Part shown: positions 50,357 to 59,305 of the stretch, piece after piece | How positions within the stretch are numbered: position 1 is the first letter of the stretch | How the letters are laid out: each line of letters opens with the position of its first letter | Assembly (NCBI RefSeq): GCF_004795055.1 | Contig: NZ_SSBJ01000032.1 | Span: 22,334-86,333 of the forward strand | Source: Streptomyces sp. A1136 | GTDB taxonomy: Bacteria > Actinomycetota > Actinomycetes > Streptomycetales > Streptomycetaceae | Reading direction: 5' to 3' | Length of the DNA stretch: 64,000 bases | The notes under the pieces: generated by a model | Told to the model about the DNA's origin: nothing | Seen by the model: the letters and a program-made list of their open reading frames with translations, nothing else | The model's database searches: none | Made by a program: the position numbers and the translations under genes

Positions 50357-51847
50357 CTATTCGACGCGGCGCAGCGCGTCCGCCGGCCGCAGCCGCGACG
50401 CCCGCCAGCCGCCGAAGCCGCCCGCGATCAGGCCGCCCGCCACGGCGAGGGCGACGGCCAGGCCGATGACCGACAGGGACACCGGCGCGGTGAGGGCGAC
50501 GTCGAGGGCCTTGCCGGCGCTGTGGCGCGCGGCGCGCATCCCGCCCCCGCCCGGTGCCCCGGACCGCATCCCGGCGCGTCCGGCGGCACCCGCCAGTTTG
50601 GCGGTCAGGGTGGGACTGGCGGCGGTGATCGCGTAGGCGGCGCCCAAACCGACGCCGATGCCGAGGACCCCGCCGATCAGGCCGTTGACCAGGGCTTCTC
50701 CGGCGACTTGGAGGGTGACGCGGCTGCTCTTCCAGCCGAGTGCCTTGAGGGTGCCGAACTCCCGGACGCGCCGCGAGACGGCGGAGGAGGTGAGCAGCCC
50801 GGCGACGAGGAAGGCGGCGGCGAGCACGATGTACGAGAGCCACGTGCCGACGGTGTCGGCGAGCGAGGCGGCGGTGGACAGCGAGCCGGAGACGGTGTCG
50901 GCGAGGTCGGCCGAGGTGGTGACCGTGGTGTCGGGGACGTTCTTCTGGATGGCCTGCTTGACGGAGCCGATGTCCTGGGAGTCCTTGGCCTGGACGTAGA
51001 CCGTGGTGATCTTGTCGGGGGTCTCGGCGAGGATCTGCGCCTGGTGGAGGGGGACGTACAGGTTGGCGGTGGCGTCCCCGCTGTCGGCGGTGGCGATGCC
51101 GACGACCTTGAACGCGACGGTCTTGACGGTGAGGTCGGAGCCGACGGAAAGGTTGTTCTTCTTGGCGTACGCGCTGTCGACGACGGCGACGGCCGCGTCC
51201 TTGTCGCCCGCCGCGAAGGCGCGACCCGAGGTGATCTTGGAGGTGGTCAGCGGGCCCAGCTTCGGCTGTGTGACGTCCGCGCCGTAGACGGAGTAGGAGT
51301 TGACGGAGAAGTCGGCGCCGCCGCCCTCGACGGTGTTGCCGCCGCCGGCGCCGCCCGCGCCCGGCTTGCCGCCGGCGGCGCCCGCCGCGCCGCCGCCGTT
51401 CTGGCCCCGGCGGAACTCGCCGCGCTTGAACTGCCCGTTGACCTTGGTCACCTGGAGGCTGAGGCCGCCGACCGCCTGGGCGACGCCGTCCTGCCCGGCG
51501 ACCTTGCCGACCGTGGCGGAGTCGAGGGTCTGGAAGCCCTGGGGCATCACCAGGTCACGGCTCTGGTCGGTGTCGGCGCCCGCGTCCCCGTCGCCCTTGG
51601 CGTCGAACCTGAAGCGCGGGCGGCCGGAGTCGGCCCCGTCCCCCTGCGGCGGCTGGGCCTTGGTGACGGTCATGTCGGTGCCCAGCCCGTAGAGGGACTG
51701 GAGGACCGTGCCCTGGGCCCGGGTCATGCCCGCCGACACGGAGTTGACGACGATGACGAGGGCGATGCCGAGGGCGAGGCCGGACGCGACGACCAGCGCC
51801 GCCTTGCGGCGTCGGCGCAACTCGCGCCGCAGGTAGGTGAAGAACAT
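50357..51847 (-). CDS. ABC transporter permease (FtsX/MacB-like)
   Basis: A 496-residue permease. An N-terminal helix (LVVASGLALGIALVIVVNSV) precedes a large extracytoplasmic domain (about residues 45-330). Three C-terminal helices follow (IVLAAAFLVAGLLTSS, LIGGVLGIGVGLGAAYAI, LIGLAVALAVAGGLIAGGFGG-like), ending with the ABC-coupling-type RASRLRPADALRRVE. The outer domain holds a low-complexity Gly/Ala insert (GGAAGAAGGKPGAGGAGGG) and a Gly-rich loop near the last helix. With its ATPase it forms a two-gene export unit. The start codon is 51847. The promoter is presumably upstream, before the terminator at 51914-51951. Confidence 0.92.
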   Translation of the reverse strand: MFFTYLRRELRRRRKAALVVASGLALGIALVIVVNSVSAGMTRAQGTVLQSLYGLGTDMTVTKAQPPQGDGADSGRPRFRFDAKGDGDAGADTDQSRDLVMPQGFQTLDSATVGKVAGQDGVAQAVGGLSLQVTKVNGQFKRGEFRRGQNGGGAAGAAGGKPGAGGAGGGNTVEGGGADFSVNSYSVYGADVTQPKLGPLTTSKITSGRAFAAGDKDAAVAVVDSAYAKKNNLSVGSDLTVKTVAFKVVGIATADSGDATANLYVPLHQAQILAETPDKITTVYVQAKDSQDIGSVKQAIQKNVPDTTVTTSADLADTVSGSLSTAASLADTVGTWLSYIVLAAAFLVAGLLTSSAVSRRVREFGTLKALGWKSSRVTLQVAGEALVNGLIGGVLGIGVGLGAAYAITAASPTLTAKLAGAAGRAGMRSGAPGGGGMRAARHSAGKALDVALTAPVSLSVIGLAVALAVAGGLIAGGFGGWRASRLRPADALRRVE

Positions 51848-51913
51848 GGCGCCGAACGTAGGCGCGGCCCCTGATGGCGGGGTAAGCCGAAGGTAAGAGT
51901 CGGATGAGAACGA

Positions 51914-51951
51914 CGAACGGCGGGGAACCCCTGGGGGTTCCCCGCCGTTCG
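51914..51951 (-). terminator. very strong terminator after the L,D-transpeptidase gene
   Basis: CGAACGGCGGGGAACCCC and its exact complement are separated by TG, giving an 18-bp perfect stem (38 bp in all). It lies 23 nt after the transpeptidase stop and before the ABC permease start. Confidence 0.88.
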
Positions 51952-51974
51952 CACGCGTCAGAGCGCGGGGGGCG

Positions 51975-53234
51975 TCAGGAGGCCGCGCCGGCCTTCCACT
52001 CCGCCCAGCTCATGTTCCAGCCGTTGAGGCCGTTGTCGGGCTTGATGGTCTTGTCGGGGGAGTTGATGACGGTGACCACGTCGCCGATGAGCGAGTTGTC
52101 GAAGAACCAAGCGCCCGCCGTGTTCGGGTCGTTCGCACCCTGGGTGTCGTTCAGACCGACACAGCCGTGGCTGGTGTTGACGTTGCCGAAGATCGAGTCG
52201 GAGCCCCAGTAGTTGCCGTGGATGAAGGTGCCCGAGGTGGACAGCCGCATCGCGTGCGGGACGTCCTTGATGTCGTACTCGCCCTTGCCCTCGCCGTTCT
52301 TGAAGCCGACGGTGGCGCCGTCCATCCGGGTCTCCTTGAACTTCTCGGAGATCACCATCTGGCCGTTGTAGGTCGGGTTCGACGGGGAGCCCGCCGAGAT
52401 CGGGATGGTCTTGATGACCTGGCCGTCCCGGGTGACCGTCATCTTCTTGGTCTTCGCGTCGACCGTGGAGACCTGGCTCCGGCCGATCTTGAAGGTGACG
52501 GTCTTGCTCTGGACGCCCTTGATCCCCGGGGCTCCCTGGACGCCGTCCAGCGCGAGCTTCAGCGTGACGGTGGAGTTCGCCTGCCAGTACTGCTCCGGGC
52601 GGAAGTCCAGTCGCTGCGCGTCGAACCAGTGGCCGACGACTTCCTGGCCGCTGCTGGAGGACACGTTGATGGCGGCCTGGACGGCCTTCTGGTCCTTGAT
52701 CGGCTTGTTGAAGGTGATCGAGACCGGCATGCCCACGCCGACGGTCTGACCCTCGTCCGGCACGAACGAGCCGATGAAGCTGTTCTCCGGGGAGACGGTG
52801 GTGAAGGAGGCGTTCTCGTGCGCCTCGTGGCCCGCCTCGTCCTTGGCGCTCGCCGACAGCGCGTACTTGGTCGAGCGCTTGAGGGCGGCGTCCGGCTTCC
52901 AGCTCTTGCCGTCGGCGGCTATCTTGCCCGGCACGTCCGCACCGTCGGAGCTCTTGAGCTCGACCTTGGTGAGGGTGCCGTCGGTGACGCTCACGTTCGT
53001 GGCGTCGTTGAGGCCGATATTGGTGGCGCCGTCCTTGGGCGTGATGGCTATTCGGGCCTTCGAGGCGTCCTTGGCCGCCGCCGCGTCGACATCGGCCTGG
53101 GACTTGCCCGAGGCCTGTCCGTTGCCCTTGGGCTGGTCACCTCCGCCGTCGCACGCCGAAAGCACCAGTACGCCACCGAGGACGGCGGATATGGCCACCA
53201 GGGACCTCTTCCGCCGCTTGCTGTCCGTCCTCAC
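51975..53234 (-). CDS. L,D-transpeptidase lipoprotein (Ig-like plus YkuD)
   Basis: A 419-residue cell-wall enzyme. The signal peptide ends in the lipobox LVLSAC, so it is a lipoprotein. Two Ig-like domains (about 45-240) precede the YkuD domain, whose active site is HGNYWGSDSIFGNVNTSHGCVGL (catalytic Cys in SHGCV). The C-terminal segment NGWNMSWAEWKAG is typical of actinobacterial enzymes such as LdtMt2. It forms 3-3 peptidoglycan cross-links, giving partial resistance to many beta-lactams. The GTG at 53234 is favoured because GGAG lies 6 nt upstream; the ATG at 53246 is an alternative. A very strong terminator follows. Confidence 0.95.
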   Translation of the reverse strand: MRTDSKRRKRSLVAISAVLGGVLVLSACDGGGDQPKGNGQASGKSQADVDAAAAKDASKARIAITPKDGATNIGLNDATNVSVTDGTLTKVELKSSDGADVPGKIAADGKSWKPDAALKRSTKYALSASAKDEAGHEAHENASFTTVSPENSFIGSFVPDEGQTVGVGMPVSITFNKPIKDQKAVQAAINVSSSSGQEVVGHWFDAQRLDFRPEQYWQANSTVTLKLALDGVQGAPGIKGVQSKTVTFKIGRSQVSTVDAKTKKMTVTRDGQVIKTIPISAGSPSNPTYNGQMVISEKFKETRMDGATVGFKNGEGKGEYDIKDVPHAMRLSTSGTFIHGNYWGSDSIFGNVNTSHGCVGLNDTQGANDPNTAGAWFFDNSLIGDVVTVINSPDKTIKPDNGLNGWNMSWAEWKAGAAS

Positions 53235-53392
53235 ACGCCACTCCATCGTTGCCGGAACCCCCGAGCTCCTCCCCAGCTGCCGCTGGAAAGTACCCACCGG
53301 GCAGGAGGCCATGCCCCCTGCCCACGGTTGTGACAACGCGTGAATGACCCGTTTCGGTTCCACATTCCGTTGGGATGTGGGCAATCCCACGG

Positions 53393-53737
53393 TCAGGCGT
53401 TGTCCGTCACCTCTTCGTCGAAGTCACCATCTTCCTCGTCCATGTCCCATTCCATGGACTCGGGGTCGTATTCGACGGGCTCGCTGCTCCAGGAGGCCTG
53501 GGCCAGTTCCACGCCGGGGATGTCCGCGACCAGGTCGGTGGGGTCCACCAGGTAGGCCAGGGCCTCCGACTCGTCCTCGCCCACCGCCGCCTCGGCATGG
53601 CCACGCTCCTCGTCCGGCATGAACTCGTCGGCCTTGATGTGGGCGAGGGCGGCCCCCGTGAGCGCTGTGGTGTCGGTCACTTCCAGGACCAAATCCACCC
53701 GAAGCCGTACGTACCGTGAGGTGTCAGAAGAGTTCAT
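53393..53737 (-). CDS. acidic conserved protein of unknown function
   Basis: A 114-residue soluble protein. The N-terminal half (SRYVRLRVDLVLEVTDTTALTGAALAHIKADEF) is a mixed alpha/beta core, and the C-terminus is strongly acidic (EPVEYDPESMEWDMDEEDGDFDEEV). The ATG at 53737 is chosen; a longer frame to 53830 is unlikely. No ribosome-binding site is clear. Homologs next to the transpeptidase and hutH occur in S. coelicolor (from memory), but I know of no function. Divergent from the LADTG gene. Confidence 0.78.
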   Translation of the reverse strand: MNSSDTSRYVRLRVDLVLEVTDTTALTGAALAHIKADEFMPDEERGHAEAAVGEDESEALAYLVDPTDLVADIPGVELAQASWSSEPVEYDPESMEWDMDEEDGDFDEEVTDNA

Positions 53738-53845
53738 ACGACGGAGAGTAAGCCCCGAGGCCGCCTCGACTTTCCCACGACCCGCCCCTTTCACTAGCAT
53801 CGGCGCACACGGCCAATTCGCTGCTGCCACAAGGGGGATCGCACC

Positions 53846-54187
53846 GTGTCCGCACGTCGATCGCTGCTCACCGCTCTCGGAGCGACCACCCTCCTCGCCG
53901 CCCTCTGGTTCGTGCCCTCGGCGAACGCCACCGCACCGGACCAGGCACCGATCCGCTCCGGCCTGTCCGACCAGCGGAGCCTGCCCGCCCAGGAGAACCG
54001 GGCCACCCTCACCGACACCGCCGCGGTCGTGGACGCCTCGGCGCCCCGCGAGGCCGCCGCGGTGTCCCTCTCGCTCGCCGACACCGGCAGCGTCGACACC
54101 AGCCCCTACCTGATGGGCGGCGCGCTCTGCCTGGGCGTGGGAGCGGGCTTCGTCGCCTTCTCCGTACGGCGCTCACGCACCCAGTAG
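53846..54187 (+). CDS. small sortase-anchored cell-wall protein (LADTG)
   Basis: A 113-residue secreted protein. The signal peptide (ARRSLLTALGATTLLAALWFVP) is cleaved near ANATA. The C-terminus is a class-E sortase sorting signal: LADTG (residues 77-81), a hydrophobic helix (YLMGGALCLGVGAGFVAFSV) and a basic end RRSRTQ. Streptomyces sortases use LAXTG, so the protein should be covalently joined to peptidoglycan, leaving about 50 exposed residues. The middle is Asp/Ala/Thr-rich without cysteines, unlike chaplins. The GTG at 53846 follows AGGGGGA. The function is unknown, perhaps surface modification during sporulation. A very strong bidirectional terminator follows. Confidence 0.85.
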   Translation: MSARRSLLTALGATTLLAALWFVPSANATAPDQAPIRSGLSDQRSLPAQENRATLTDTAAVVDASAPREAAAVSLSLADTGSVDTSPYLMGGALCLGVGAGFVAFSVRRSRTQ

Positions 54188-54211
54188 CGCCCGCCGCGCC
54201 CGCCCACGCGA

Positions 54212-54247
54212 GAGGGCCGCGCCCGGGGCTTCCCGGGCGCGGCCCTC
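54212..54247. terminator. strong bidirectional terminator
   Basis: GAGGGCCGCGCCCGGG and its exact complement form a 16-bp perfect stem with loop GCTT, between the convergent LADTG gene and hutH. Confidence 0.88.
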
Positions 54248-54265
54248 CTCGTGTTCACGTCATGC

Positions 54266-55813
54266 TCAGGCGAGCGGACCGGTGACCGCCTCCACGGCCG
54301 CGACGAGCGCGCCGGAACGCACGAAGGCGTCGGCGGCGGCCAGGTCGGGGGCGAGGAAACGATCCGGCCCGGGACCCTCGACGCCCGCCTCGCGCACCGC
54401 CGCGATGGCGGCCCGGCTCGCCGGGGACGGGGTGAGCCCGTGGCGCAGCTCGATGGCGCGGGTGGCCGCGTACAGCTCGATCGCGACGATCCGGGTCAGG
54501 TTGTCGATCGCGGTACGGAGCTTGCGCGCGGCCGACCAACCCATGGAGACGTGGTCCTCCTGCATGGCGGAGGAGGGGATCGAGTCGGCGGACGCGGGTA
54601 CCGCGAGCCGCTTCATCTCGCTGACCAGCGCGGCCTGCGTGTACTGGGCGATCATCAGACCGGAGTCCACACCGGCGTCGTCCGCCAGGAACGGCGGCAG
54701 GCCGTGCGAGCGGTTCTTGTCCAGCAGCCGGTCGGTGCGGCGCTCGGCGATGGAGCCCAGGTCGGCGGCGGCGATGGCCAGGAAGTCCAACACGTAGGCG
54801 ACCGGGGCGCCGTGGAAGTTGCCGTTGGACTCGACCCGGCCGTCGGGCAGCACCACCGGGTTGTCGACGGCCGAGGCCAGCTCGCGCGAGGCGACCAGGG
54901 CGGCGTGCGCCATGGTGTCCCGGCCCGCGCCGGCGACCTGGGGGGCGCACCGCACCGAGTAGGCGTCCTGGACGCGCGGGGCGGTCTCCTCCTGGTAGTG
55001 GCGGACGAGGCCGGAGCCCTCCAGGACGGCGGCCATGTTGGCCGCGGAGGCGCCCTGGCCGGGGTGCGGGCGGATGGCGTGCAGCTCGGGCGCGAGGACC
55101 TTCTCGGTGCCGAGCAGCGCCTCCAGGGTCAGCGCGGCCGTGATGTCGGCGGAGGTGTACAGCTTGCCGAGGTCGGCGAGGGCCATGATCAGCATGCCGA
55201 GCATGCCGTCGGTGCCGTTGAGGAGGGCCAGGCCCTCCTTCTCGCGCAGCTCGACGGGCTCGATCCCGGCTTCGGCGAGCAGTTCGCCGGCGGGGCGCAC
55301 GACCCCGTCGGGGCCCTCGGCGTCGCCTTCGCCCATCAGGGCGAGGGCGCAGTGCGAGAGCGGGGCGAGGTCTCCGGAGCAGCCGAGGGAGCCGTACTCG
55401 TGCACGACCGGGGTGATGCCGGCGTTCAGCACGTCGGCCATCGTCTGCGCTACGGAGGGCCGGACGCCGGTGAACCCGGAGGCCACGGTCTTGAGCCGCA
55501 GGAACATCAGGGCGCGCACGACCTCGCGCTCGACGCGCGGGCCCATGCCCGCGGCGTGCGAGCGGACGATGTTGCGCTGGAGCTGGGCGCGCAGCTCGGG
55601 GCTGATGTGCCGGGAGGCGAGGGCACCGAACCCGGTGGACACCCCGTAGACCGGCTCGGGCTTGGCGGCGAGCGCGTCGACGATCTCGCGGGCGCGGGCC
55701 AGGGCGTCCAGCGCCTCGCCGGACAGCTCGACCCGCGCGTTGCCGCGGGCGACGGCGATGACGTCCTCGGCGGTGGTCCCGGACGTTCCCACCACGACAG
55801 TGTGCATATCCAT
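54266..55813 (-). CDS. hutH: histidine ammonia-lyase
   Basis: A 515-residue aromatic amino-acid lyase that converts L-histidine to urocanate, the first step of histidine use. The MIO prosthetic group forms from the loop YGSLGCSGDLAPLSH; here the triad is Cys-Ser-Gly, not Ala-Ser-Gly, as I recall for streptomycete enzymes. Other marks are GVSTGFGALASRHISPELR, RPHPGQGASAANM and QEDHVSMGWSAARKL. TAGGCT lies 7 nt before the ATG at 55813 and GTGACA 17 bp further, a good sigma70-type promoter, so the mRNA is probably leaderless. It follows the GGDEF gene on the same strand but appears to have its own promoter. Confidence 0.96.
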   Translation of the reverse strand: MDMHTVVVGTSGTTAEDVIAVARGNARVELSGEALDALARAREIVDALAAKPEPVYGVSTGFGALASRHISPELRAQLQRNIVRSHAAGMGPRVEREVVRALMFLRLKTVASGFTGVRPSVAQTMADVLNAGITPVVHEYGSLGCSGDLAPLSHCALALMGEGDAEGPDGVVRPAGELLAEAGIEPVELREKEGLALLNGTDGMLGMLIMALADLGKLYTSADITAALTLEALLGTEKVLAPELHAIRPHPGQGASAANMAAVLEGSGLVRHYQEETAPRVQDAYSVRCAPQVAGAGRDTMAHAALVASRELASAVDNPVVLPDGRVESNGNFHGAPVAYVLDFLAIAAADLGSIAERRTDRLLDKNRSHGLPPFLADDAGVDSGLMIAQYTQAALVSEMKRLAVPASADSIPSSAMQEDHVSMGWSAARKLRTAIDNLTRIVAIELYAATRAIELRHGLTPSPASRAAIAAVREAGVEGPGPDRFLAPDLAAADAFVRSGALVAAVEAVTGPLA

Positions 55814-55820
55814 ATTCAGC

Positions 55821-55849
55821 AGCCTACGGACTGAATCTCTTCATGTCAC
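55821..55849 (-). promoter_or_regulatory. leaderless sigma70-type promoter of hutH
   Basis: On the minus strand GTGACA (55849-55844) is followed by 17 bp and TAGGCT (55826-55821), and the ATG begins 7 nt later at 55813. Spacing and both hexamers are near consensus for HrdB-type sigma; transcription would start at or next to the start codon. Confidence 0.75.
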
Positions 55850-55881
55850 TAGCGACTTGGTGGAGCAGTCGTTACAGGCTG

Positions 55882-56994
55882 CTACGCCCTGCCGCGGAAC
55901 CGGCGCCGCTCCCCCCGTCCCGCCTGCGCCGCGTCGGCGAGCCGCACCACGGCGCTGTCCCGTCCGGCCACCACGGGGCCCCGCGAACGGGCCGCCTTGG
56001 CCTTGTACTGGGCCGCGTCGGCGAGCCGGAACAGCCTCCGGGAGGACTTCACCACCCCGATCGGGTCCCCGGTGGAGGCGACCCCGCAGGCCACGCCCTC
56101 GCCCAACTCCAACTCGGCCGCGCGCAGGCACACCTCCTCGGTCACCCGCACCACCTCGTCCGCCGTCGGCCCCACGCTGACCAGGCAGAACTCATCGCCG
56201 CCGAGCCTGGCCACGAGCGCGCCGGGCAGTATGGCCCCGCACAGGCTCAGCACGGACCCGAACCGCTCCAGCAGCCGGTCCCCCATCGCGTGCCCGAGGG
56301 TGTCGTTGACCCGCTTGAGCCCGTTCAGGTCACACACCACGAGGCTGACCACGGCCCCGTCGCGCCGGTGCTCCTCCAGGGCCTCGTCGAGCCGCATGTC
56401 GACGGCCCGCCGGTTGGCCAGCCCCGTCAGCGGGTCGGTGAACGCCAGGCGCCGGGCCTCTTCGAGGCGCTCGTTCTGCGCGAGCCCGGCGGCCACGACG
56501 GCGGCCAGGACGGTCGCGAACTCCGCGTCGTCCTCGTCGAAGTCGGGCAGCCCCTCGTCCCGGGCGACGTACAGCTCCCCCCAGGCCCGGCCGCTGAGCA
56601 CGATGGGCGCGACGACACAGCTGCCGCGCCCGCGCCGACGCAGCGCCTCGCCGCGCCGGCCCGGCCGGCCGCCGCCCGCGTACTCGACCCAGGCGTGGGG
56701 CCCGCCGCCGCCCACCCAGCGCTCGTGCAGGAACTCGGTGATCTCGGGGAATTCGTGGACGGGGTACGACTCGTCCGCGGGGAACTCCTCCTCCCCCGCC
56801 CGCCGCTCGCCCTCGTTCACGAGGACGCGCAGCATGCCGCGCTCGCGCTCCCAGGCGGAGATGGCGGCGAACGACCCGTCCATGGCCAACCGGGCCCCGC
56901 GCGCGGCCGCCCGCACGCTGTCCCGGGGCGCGCACGCCGCCGCCATGGCCTGCGCGAGGCCCACGACGGCCCGAAGCCGCCCGTCAACTCCCAT
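55882..56994 (-). CDS. GAF-GGDEF diguanylate cyclase
   Basis: A 370-residue cytosolic protein. An N-terminal GAF-like sensor domain (about 1-185) is followed by a GGDEF domain (LAFTDPLTGLANRRAVDMRLD, FDLNG-like VVCDLNGLKRVNDTLGHAMGD, RLGGDEFCLV). The GGDEF signature is intact, so it probably makes c-di-GMP. No RxxD inhibitory site is present five residues before the motif, so product feedback inhibition is unlikely. c-di-GMP delays sporulation in Streptomyces via BldD. The ATG at 56994 is chosen (GTG at 56997 also possible). It lies 97 nt downstream of the enoyl-CoA hydratase gene, and its 5' region could hold its own promoter. Confidence 0.92.
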   Translation of the reverse strand: MGVDGRLRAVVGLAQAMAAACAPRDSVRAAARGARLAMDGSFAAISAWERERGMLRVLVNEGERRAGEEEFPADESYPVHEFPEITEFLHERWVGGGGPHAWVEYAGGGRPGRRGEALRRRGRGSCVVAPIVLSGRAWGELYVARDEGLPDFDEDDAEFATVLAAVVAAGLAQNERLEEARRLAFTDPLTGLANRRAVDMRLDEALEEHRRDGAVVSLVVCDLNGLKRVNDTLGHAMGDRLLERFGSVLSLCGAILPGALVARLGGDEFCLVSVGPTADEVVRVTEEVCLRAAELELGEGVACGVASTGDPIGVVKSSRRLFRLADAAQYKAKAARSRGPVVAGRDSAVVRLADAAQAGRGERRRFRGRA

Positions 56995-57091
56995 CACAAC
57001 AGATTAGGGAGTTTTACCCGATTTGGTGACAATCGCCGCGCTTTTCGACGCCTATCAAGATCACGGGCGTCGATCGGGCCGAGACGGACAC

Positions 57092-57937
57092 TCAGACGCC
57101 GGGCCACCGCGGCTTGCGCTTCTCGTTGAACGCCGCCACGCCCTCGGCGCGGTCCCCGGAGAACGCCACCGTGCGCCACGCCGCGTCCTCGATCTCCAGC
57201 CCGGCCGCCAGGTCCATCCCGTGCCCCAGCCGCAGCGCCCGCTTCGCCGCGCGCAGTCCGACCGGCGAGTTCGCGGCCATCTTGCCCGCCAGCGCCAGCG
57301 CCTGCTCGCGGTCGGTCCCCGCCGCGACCACCGAGTCCACCAAGCCCAGCTCCAGCGCCTCCGGCGCCTCCACCCGGCGCGCCGTGAAGATCAGCTCCGC
57401 CGCGCGGGCCGCGCCGACCCGCCTGGGCAGCAGTTGCGTGCCGCCGCCGCCCGGGATCACGCCGACCGACACCTCCGGCAGGCCGACCACCGCCGTCTCG
57501 TCGGCCACGATCACATCGCACGCCAGGGCCAGCTCGAAACCCCCGCCGAGCGCGAACCCGTGCACGGCCGCGATCGTCGGCATCGGCAGCTCCAGCACGC
57601 CCCCGTACGCGCCCCGCGTCGTCGGCCGCTGCCGCACCAGCTCGGCGTCCGACATCGCGTTGCGCTCCTTGAGGTCGGCGCCCACGCAGAACGCCCGCTC
57701 GACGGCCGAGGAGAGCACGACCACCCGGACCGAGGCGTCCGCCGCCAGCCGGGCGCACGCGTCCCCGAGGGCCCGGGCCATGCCCGTCGACACCGCGTTC
57801 ATCGCCTTGGGCCGGTCCATGACCAGCTCGACGACCCCGTCCTCGTGCCGGCGCACCGCCAGGAACTCCGACTCCGCGGTCTGCGGAACCACGCCCTCCG
57901 GCGCCCCGCCCTCCGGCACCACGCTCTTCGACGTCAC
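57092..57937 (-). CDS. enoyl-CoA hydratase/isomerase family protein
   Basis: A 281-residue crotonase-fold enzyme. The CoA/oxyanion motif is ERAFCVGADLKERNAM, and the second site is HGFALGGGFELALACDVIVADETAVVGLPEVSVGVIPGGGGTQLLPRRVG, with the catalytic Glu positions present. The N-terminal 25 residues are an Ala/Pro/Gly-rich extension. It hydrates enoyl-CoAs in fatty-acid breakdown; the exact substrate is unknown. The GTG at 57937 follows GGGAGGG. It begins 26 nt after the cya stop, so it is probably in the cya transcript. Confidence 0.92.
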   Translation of the reverse strand: MTSKSVVPEGGAPEGVVPQTAESEFLAVRRHEDGVVELVMDRPKAMNAVSTGMARALGDACARLAADASVRVVVLSSAVERAFCVGADLKERNAMSDAELVRQRPTTRGAYGGVLELPMPTIAAVHGFALGGGFELALACDVIVADETAVVGLPEVSVGVIPGGGGTQLLPRRVGAARAAELIFTARRVEAPEALELGLVDSVVAAGTDREQALALAGKMAANSPVGLRAAKRALRLGHGMDLAAGLEIEDAAWRTVAFSGDRAEGVAAFNEKRKPRWPGV

Positions 57938-57963
57938 AGGACAGCCCTCCCGGTTAACGAACG

Positions 57964-59157
57964 TTACCCGGGGATCTTAGGTGTCCTCCGCGTCAGCGAC
58001 CAGGGCTCCACGACCCCGAGACCGCGCACCGGCCGCTGCCACATCGGCTGGAGCGCGAACCGATAGGCGCCGCCGCCCTCCTCCGCCTCCGACTCCTTCT
58101 CCGAGACCGGCGCGGCGCCCGTCCGGCCGAGCTCCTCGGCCATCGCCCCGTCCACCAGCACCGCGTCCTTGGGGGCTATGGACGTCAGCCGGCTCGCCAG
58201 GTTCACCGTGGTCCCGAAGACATCGCCCATCCGGGTCGTGACCGTCCCGAACGCGATCCCGACCCGGAGCTCGGGCATCTGCGGGTCCGCCTCCATCGTC
58301 TCGATCAGCCGCAGCGCGATCTCCGCCGCCGTCGCCGCGTCGTCCGCCGCGTACAGCACCTCGTCGCCCAGCGTCTTGATCAGGCGCCCGCCGTACGCGG
58401 CGATCAGGTCCGCCGCCGTCGTCTCGAAGGCCTCGACCAGCTCGCCGAGCTCCTCCTCCTCCAGCCGCCGGGTCAGTCGGGTGAAGCCCACCAGGTCCGC
58501 GAAGCCCACCGCGAGCCGCCGATCGACCATCTCCTCGTCGTCCGCCACCTGCACCACGCGCCCGGTCGCGGCCGCCAGCTGGCGCCGCCACACGTAGACG
58601 AGGAACTCCTCCAGCTCCGGCAGCAGCAGCTCGACCAGCGGATACGTGACCTCGGTCCGGGTCATGCCCGGCTCCGGCGGCTCCGTGAGCCCCTCCAGGA
58701 AGGAGTCGATCTGCCACTCCGCCAACCGGGCGGTCGTCTGCCCGGTCGACCGGGCGACCTGCACCGCCATCGGCTCGCTCAGCAGGCCGGCCTCGACCAG
58801 ACCGGCGAGGCGGCGCAGCGCCAGTACGTCCGCCTCCGTCAGGGCCTTGGCCTGGCCGATGTCCGCGAAGCCCATCGCCCGCCAGAAGCGGGAGGCGAGT
58901 TCCATCGAGACCCCGGCGCTGCGGGCGGCCTGGAAGGGGGTGTACCGGCGCTCCGCGCCCAGGATCAGCTGCTCCAGCCGGATGGCCAGCGGGTCGGCCG
59001 TCGGCTGGACGGTGTGGTCCACCTCGTGGTGCGGAGTGTGCTGGTCCCGCCCGATCGGGGTGCTGCCCGAACCGGCCTGGGTCGCGCCGGCGCCGGAGCC
59101 GGACCGGGACGCGCCGGACGTAGGGTCGTCGACGGTCAAGGGCCGCCTCCTGTCCAT
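57964..59157 (-). CDS. cya: adenylate cyclase (class III)
   Basis: A 397-residue cytosolic class III cyclase. A Ser/Thr/Gly-rich N-terminus is followed by a helical regulatory domain (about 60-165, RLEQLILGAERRYTPFQAARSAGV, DVLALRRLAGLVEAGLL) like the adenylate-cyclase regulatory domain of mycobacteria. The catalytic domain has both metal sites (GFADLVGFTRLTRRL and KTLGDEVLYAA) and the later GVTVNLASRL-type GTTVNLASRLTSIAP. It makes cAMP, which in Streptomyces is needed for germination and works with Crp. From memory it corresponds to Cya/SCO4928. The ATG at 59157 has a modest GGAATTG upstream. Confidence 0.94.
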   Translation of the reverse strand: MDRRRPLTVDDPTSGASRSGSGAGATQAGSGSTPIGRDQHTPHHEVDHTVQPTADPLAIRLEQLILGAERRYTPFQAARSAGVSMELASRFWRAMGFADIGQAKALTEADVLALRRLAGLVEAGLLSEPMAVQVARSTGQTTARLAEWQIDSFLEGLTEPPEPGMTRTEVTYPLVELLLPELEEFLVYVWRRQLAAATGRVVQVADDEEMVDRRLAVGFADLVGFTRLTRRLEEEELGELVEAFETTAADLIAAYGGRLIKTLGDEVLYAADDAATAAEIALRLIETMEADPQMPELRVGIAFGTVTTRMGDVFGTTVNLASRLTSIAPKDAVLVDGAMAEELGRTGAAPVSEKESEAEEGGGAYRFALQPMWQRPVRGLGVVEPWSLTRRTPKIPG

Positions 59158-59305
59158 TCCGTACGCAATTCCGACTTCCGAACCGGTTGATCACCACAAG
59201 GACCGGGATCTCCGCCGGTACCGCTGCGGGGTGCCAGCAAAACCATACGGCAGGTGTGCCGTAGCTCACTCCCCGGTGCGCCGGCCCGACCGGGCCGCCC
59301 GGGCG

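Noticed and set aside
55818..55883. Inverted repeat AGCAGCCT ... AGGCTGCT around the hutH promoter
   Set aside because: Arms are 50 nt apart and one lies in the end of the GGDEF gene; likely chance.
59281..59297. Hairpin CGGCCC/GGGCCG as birA terminator
   Set aside because: Only 6 bp and one of many such GC repeats; not convincing compared with the 13-18 bp stems elsewhere.
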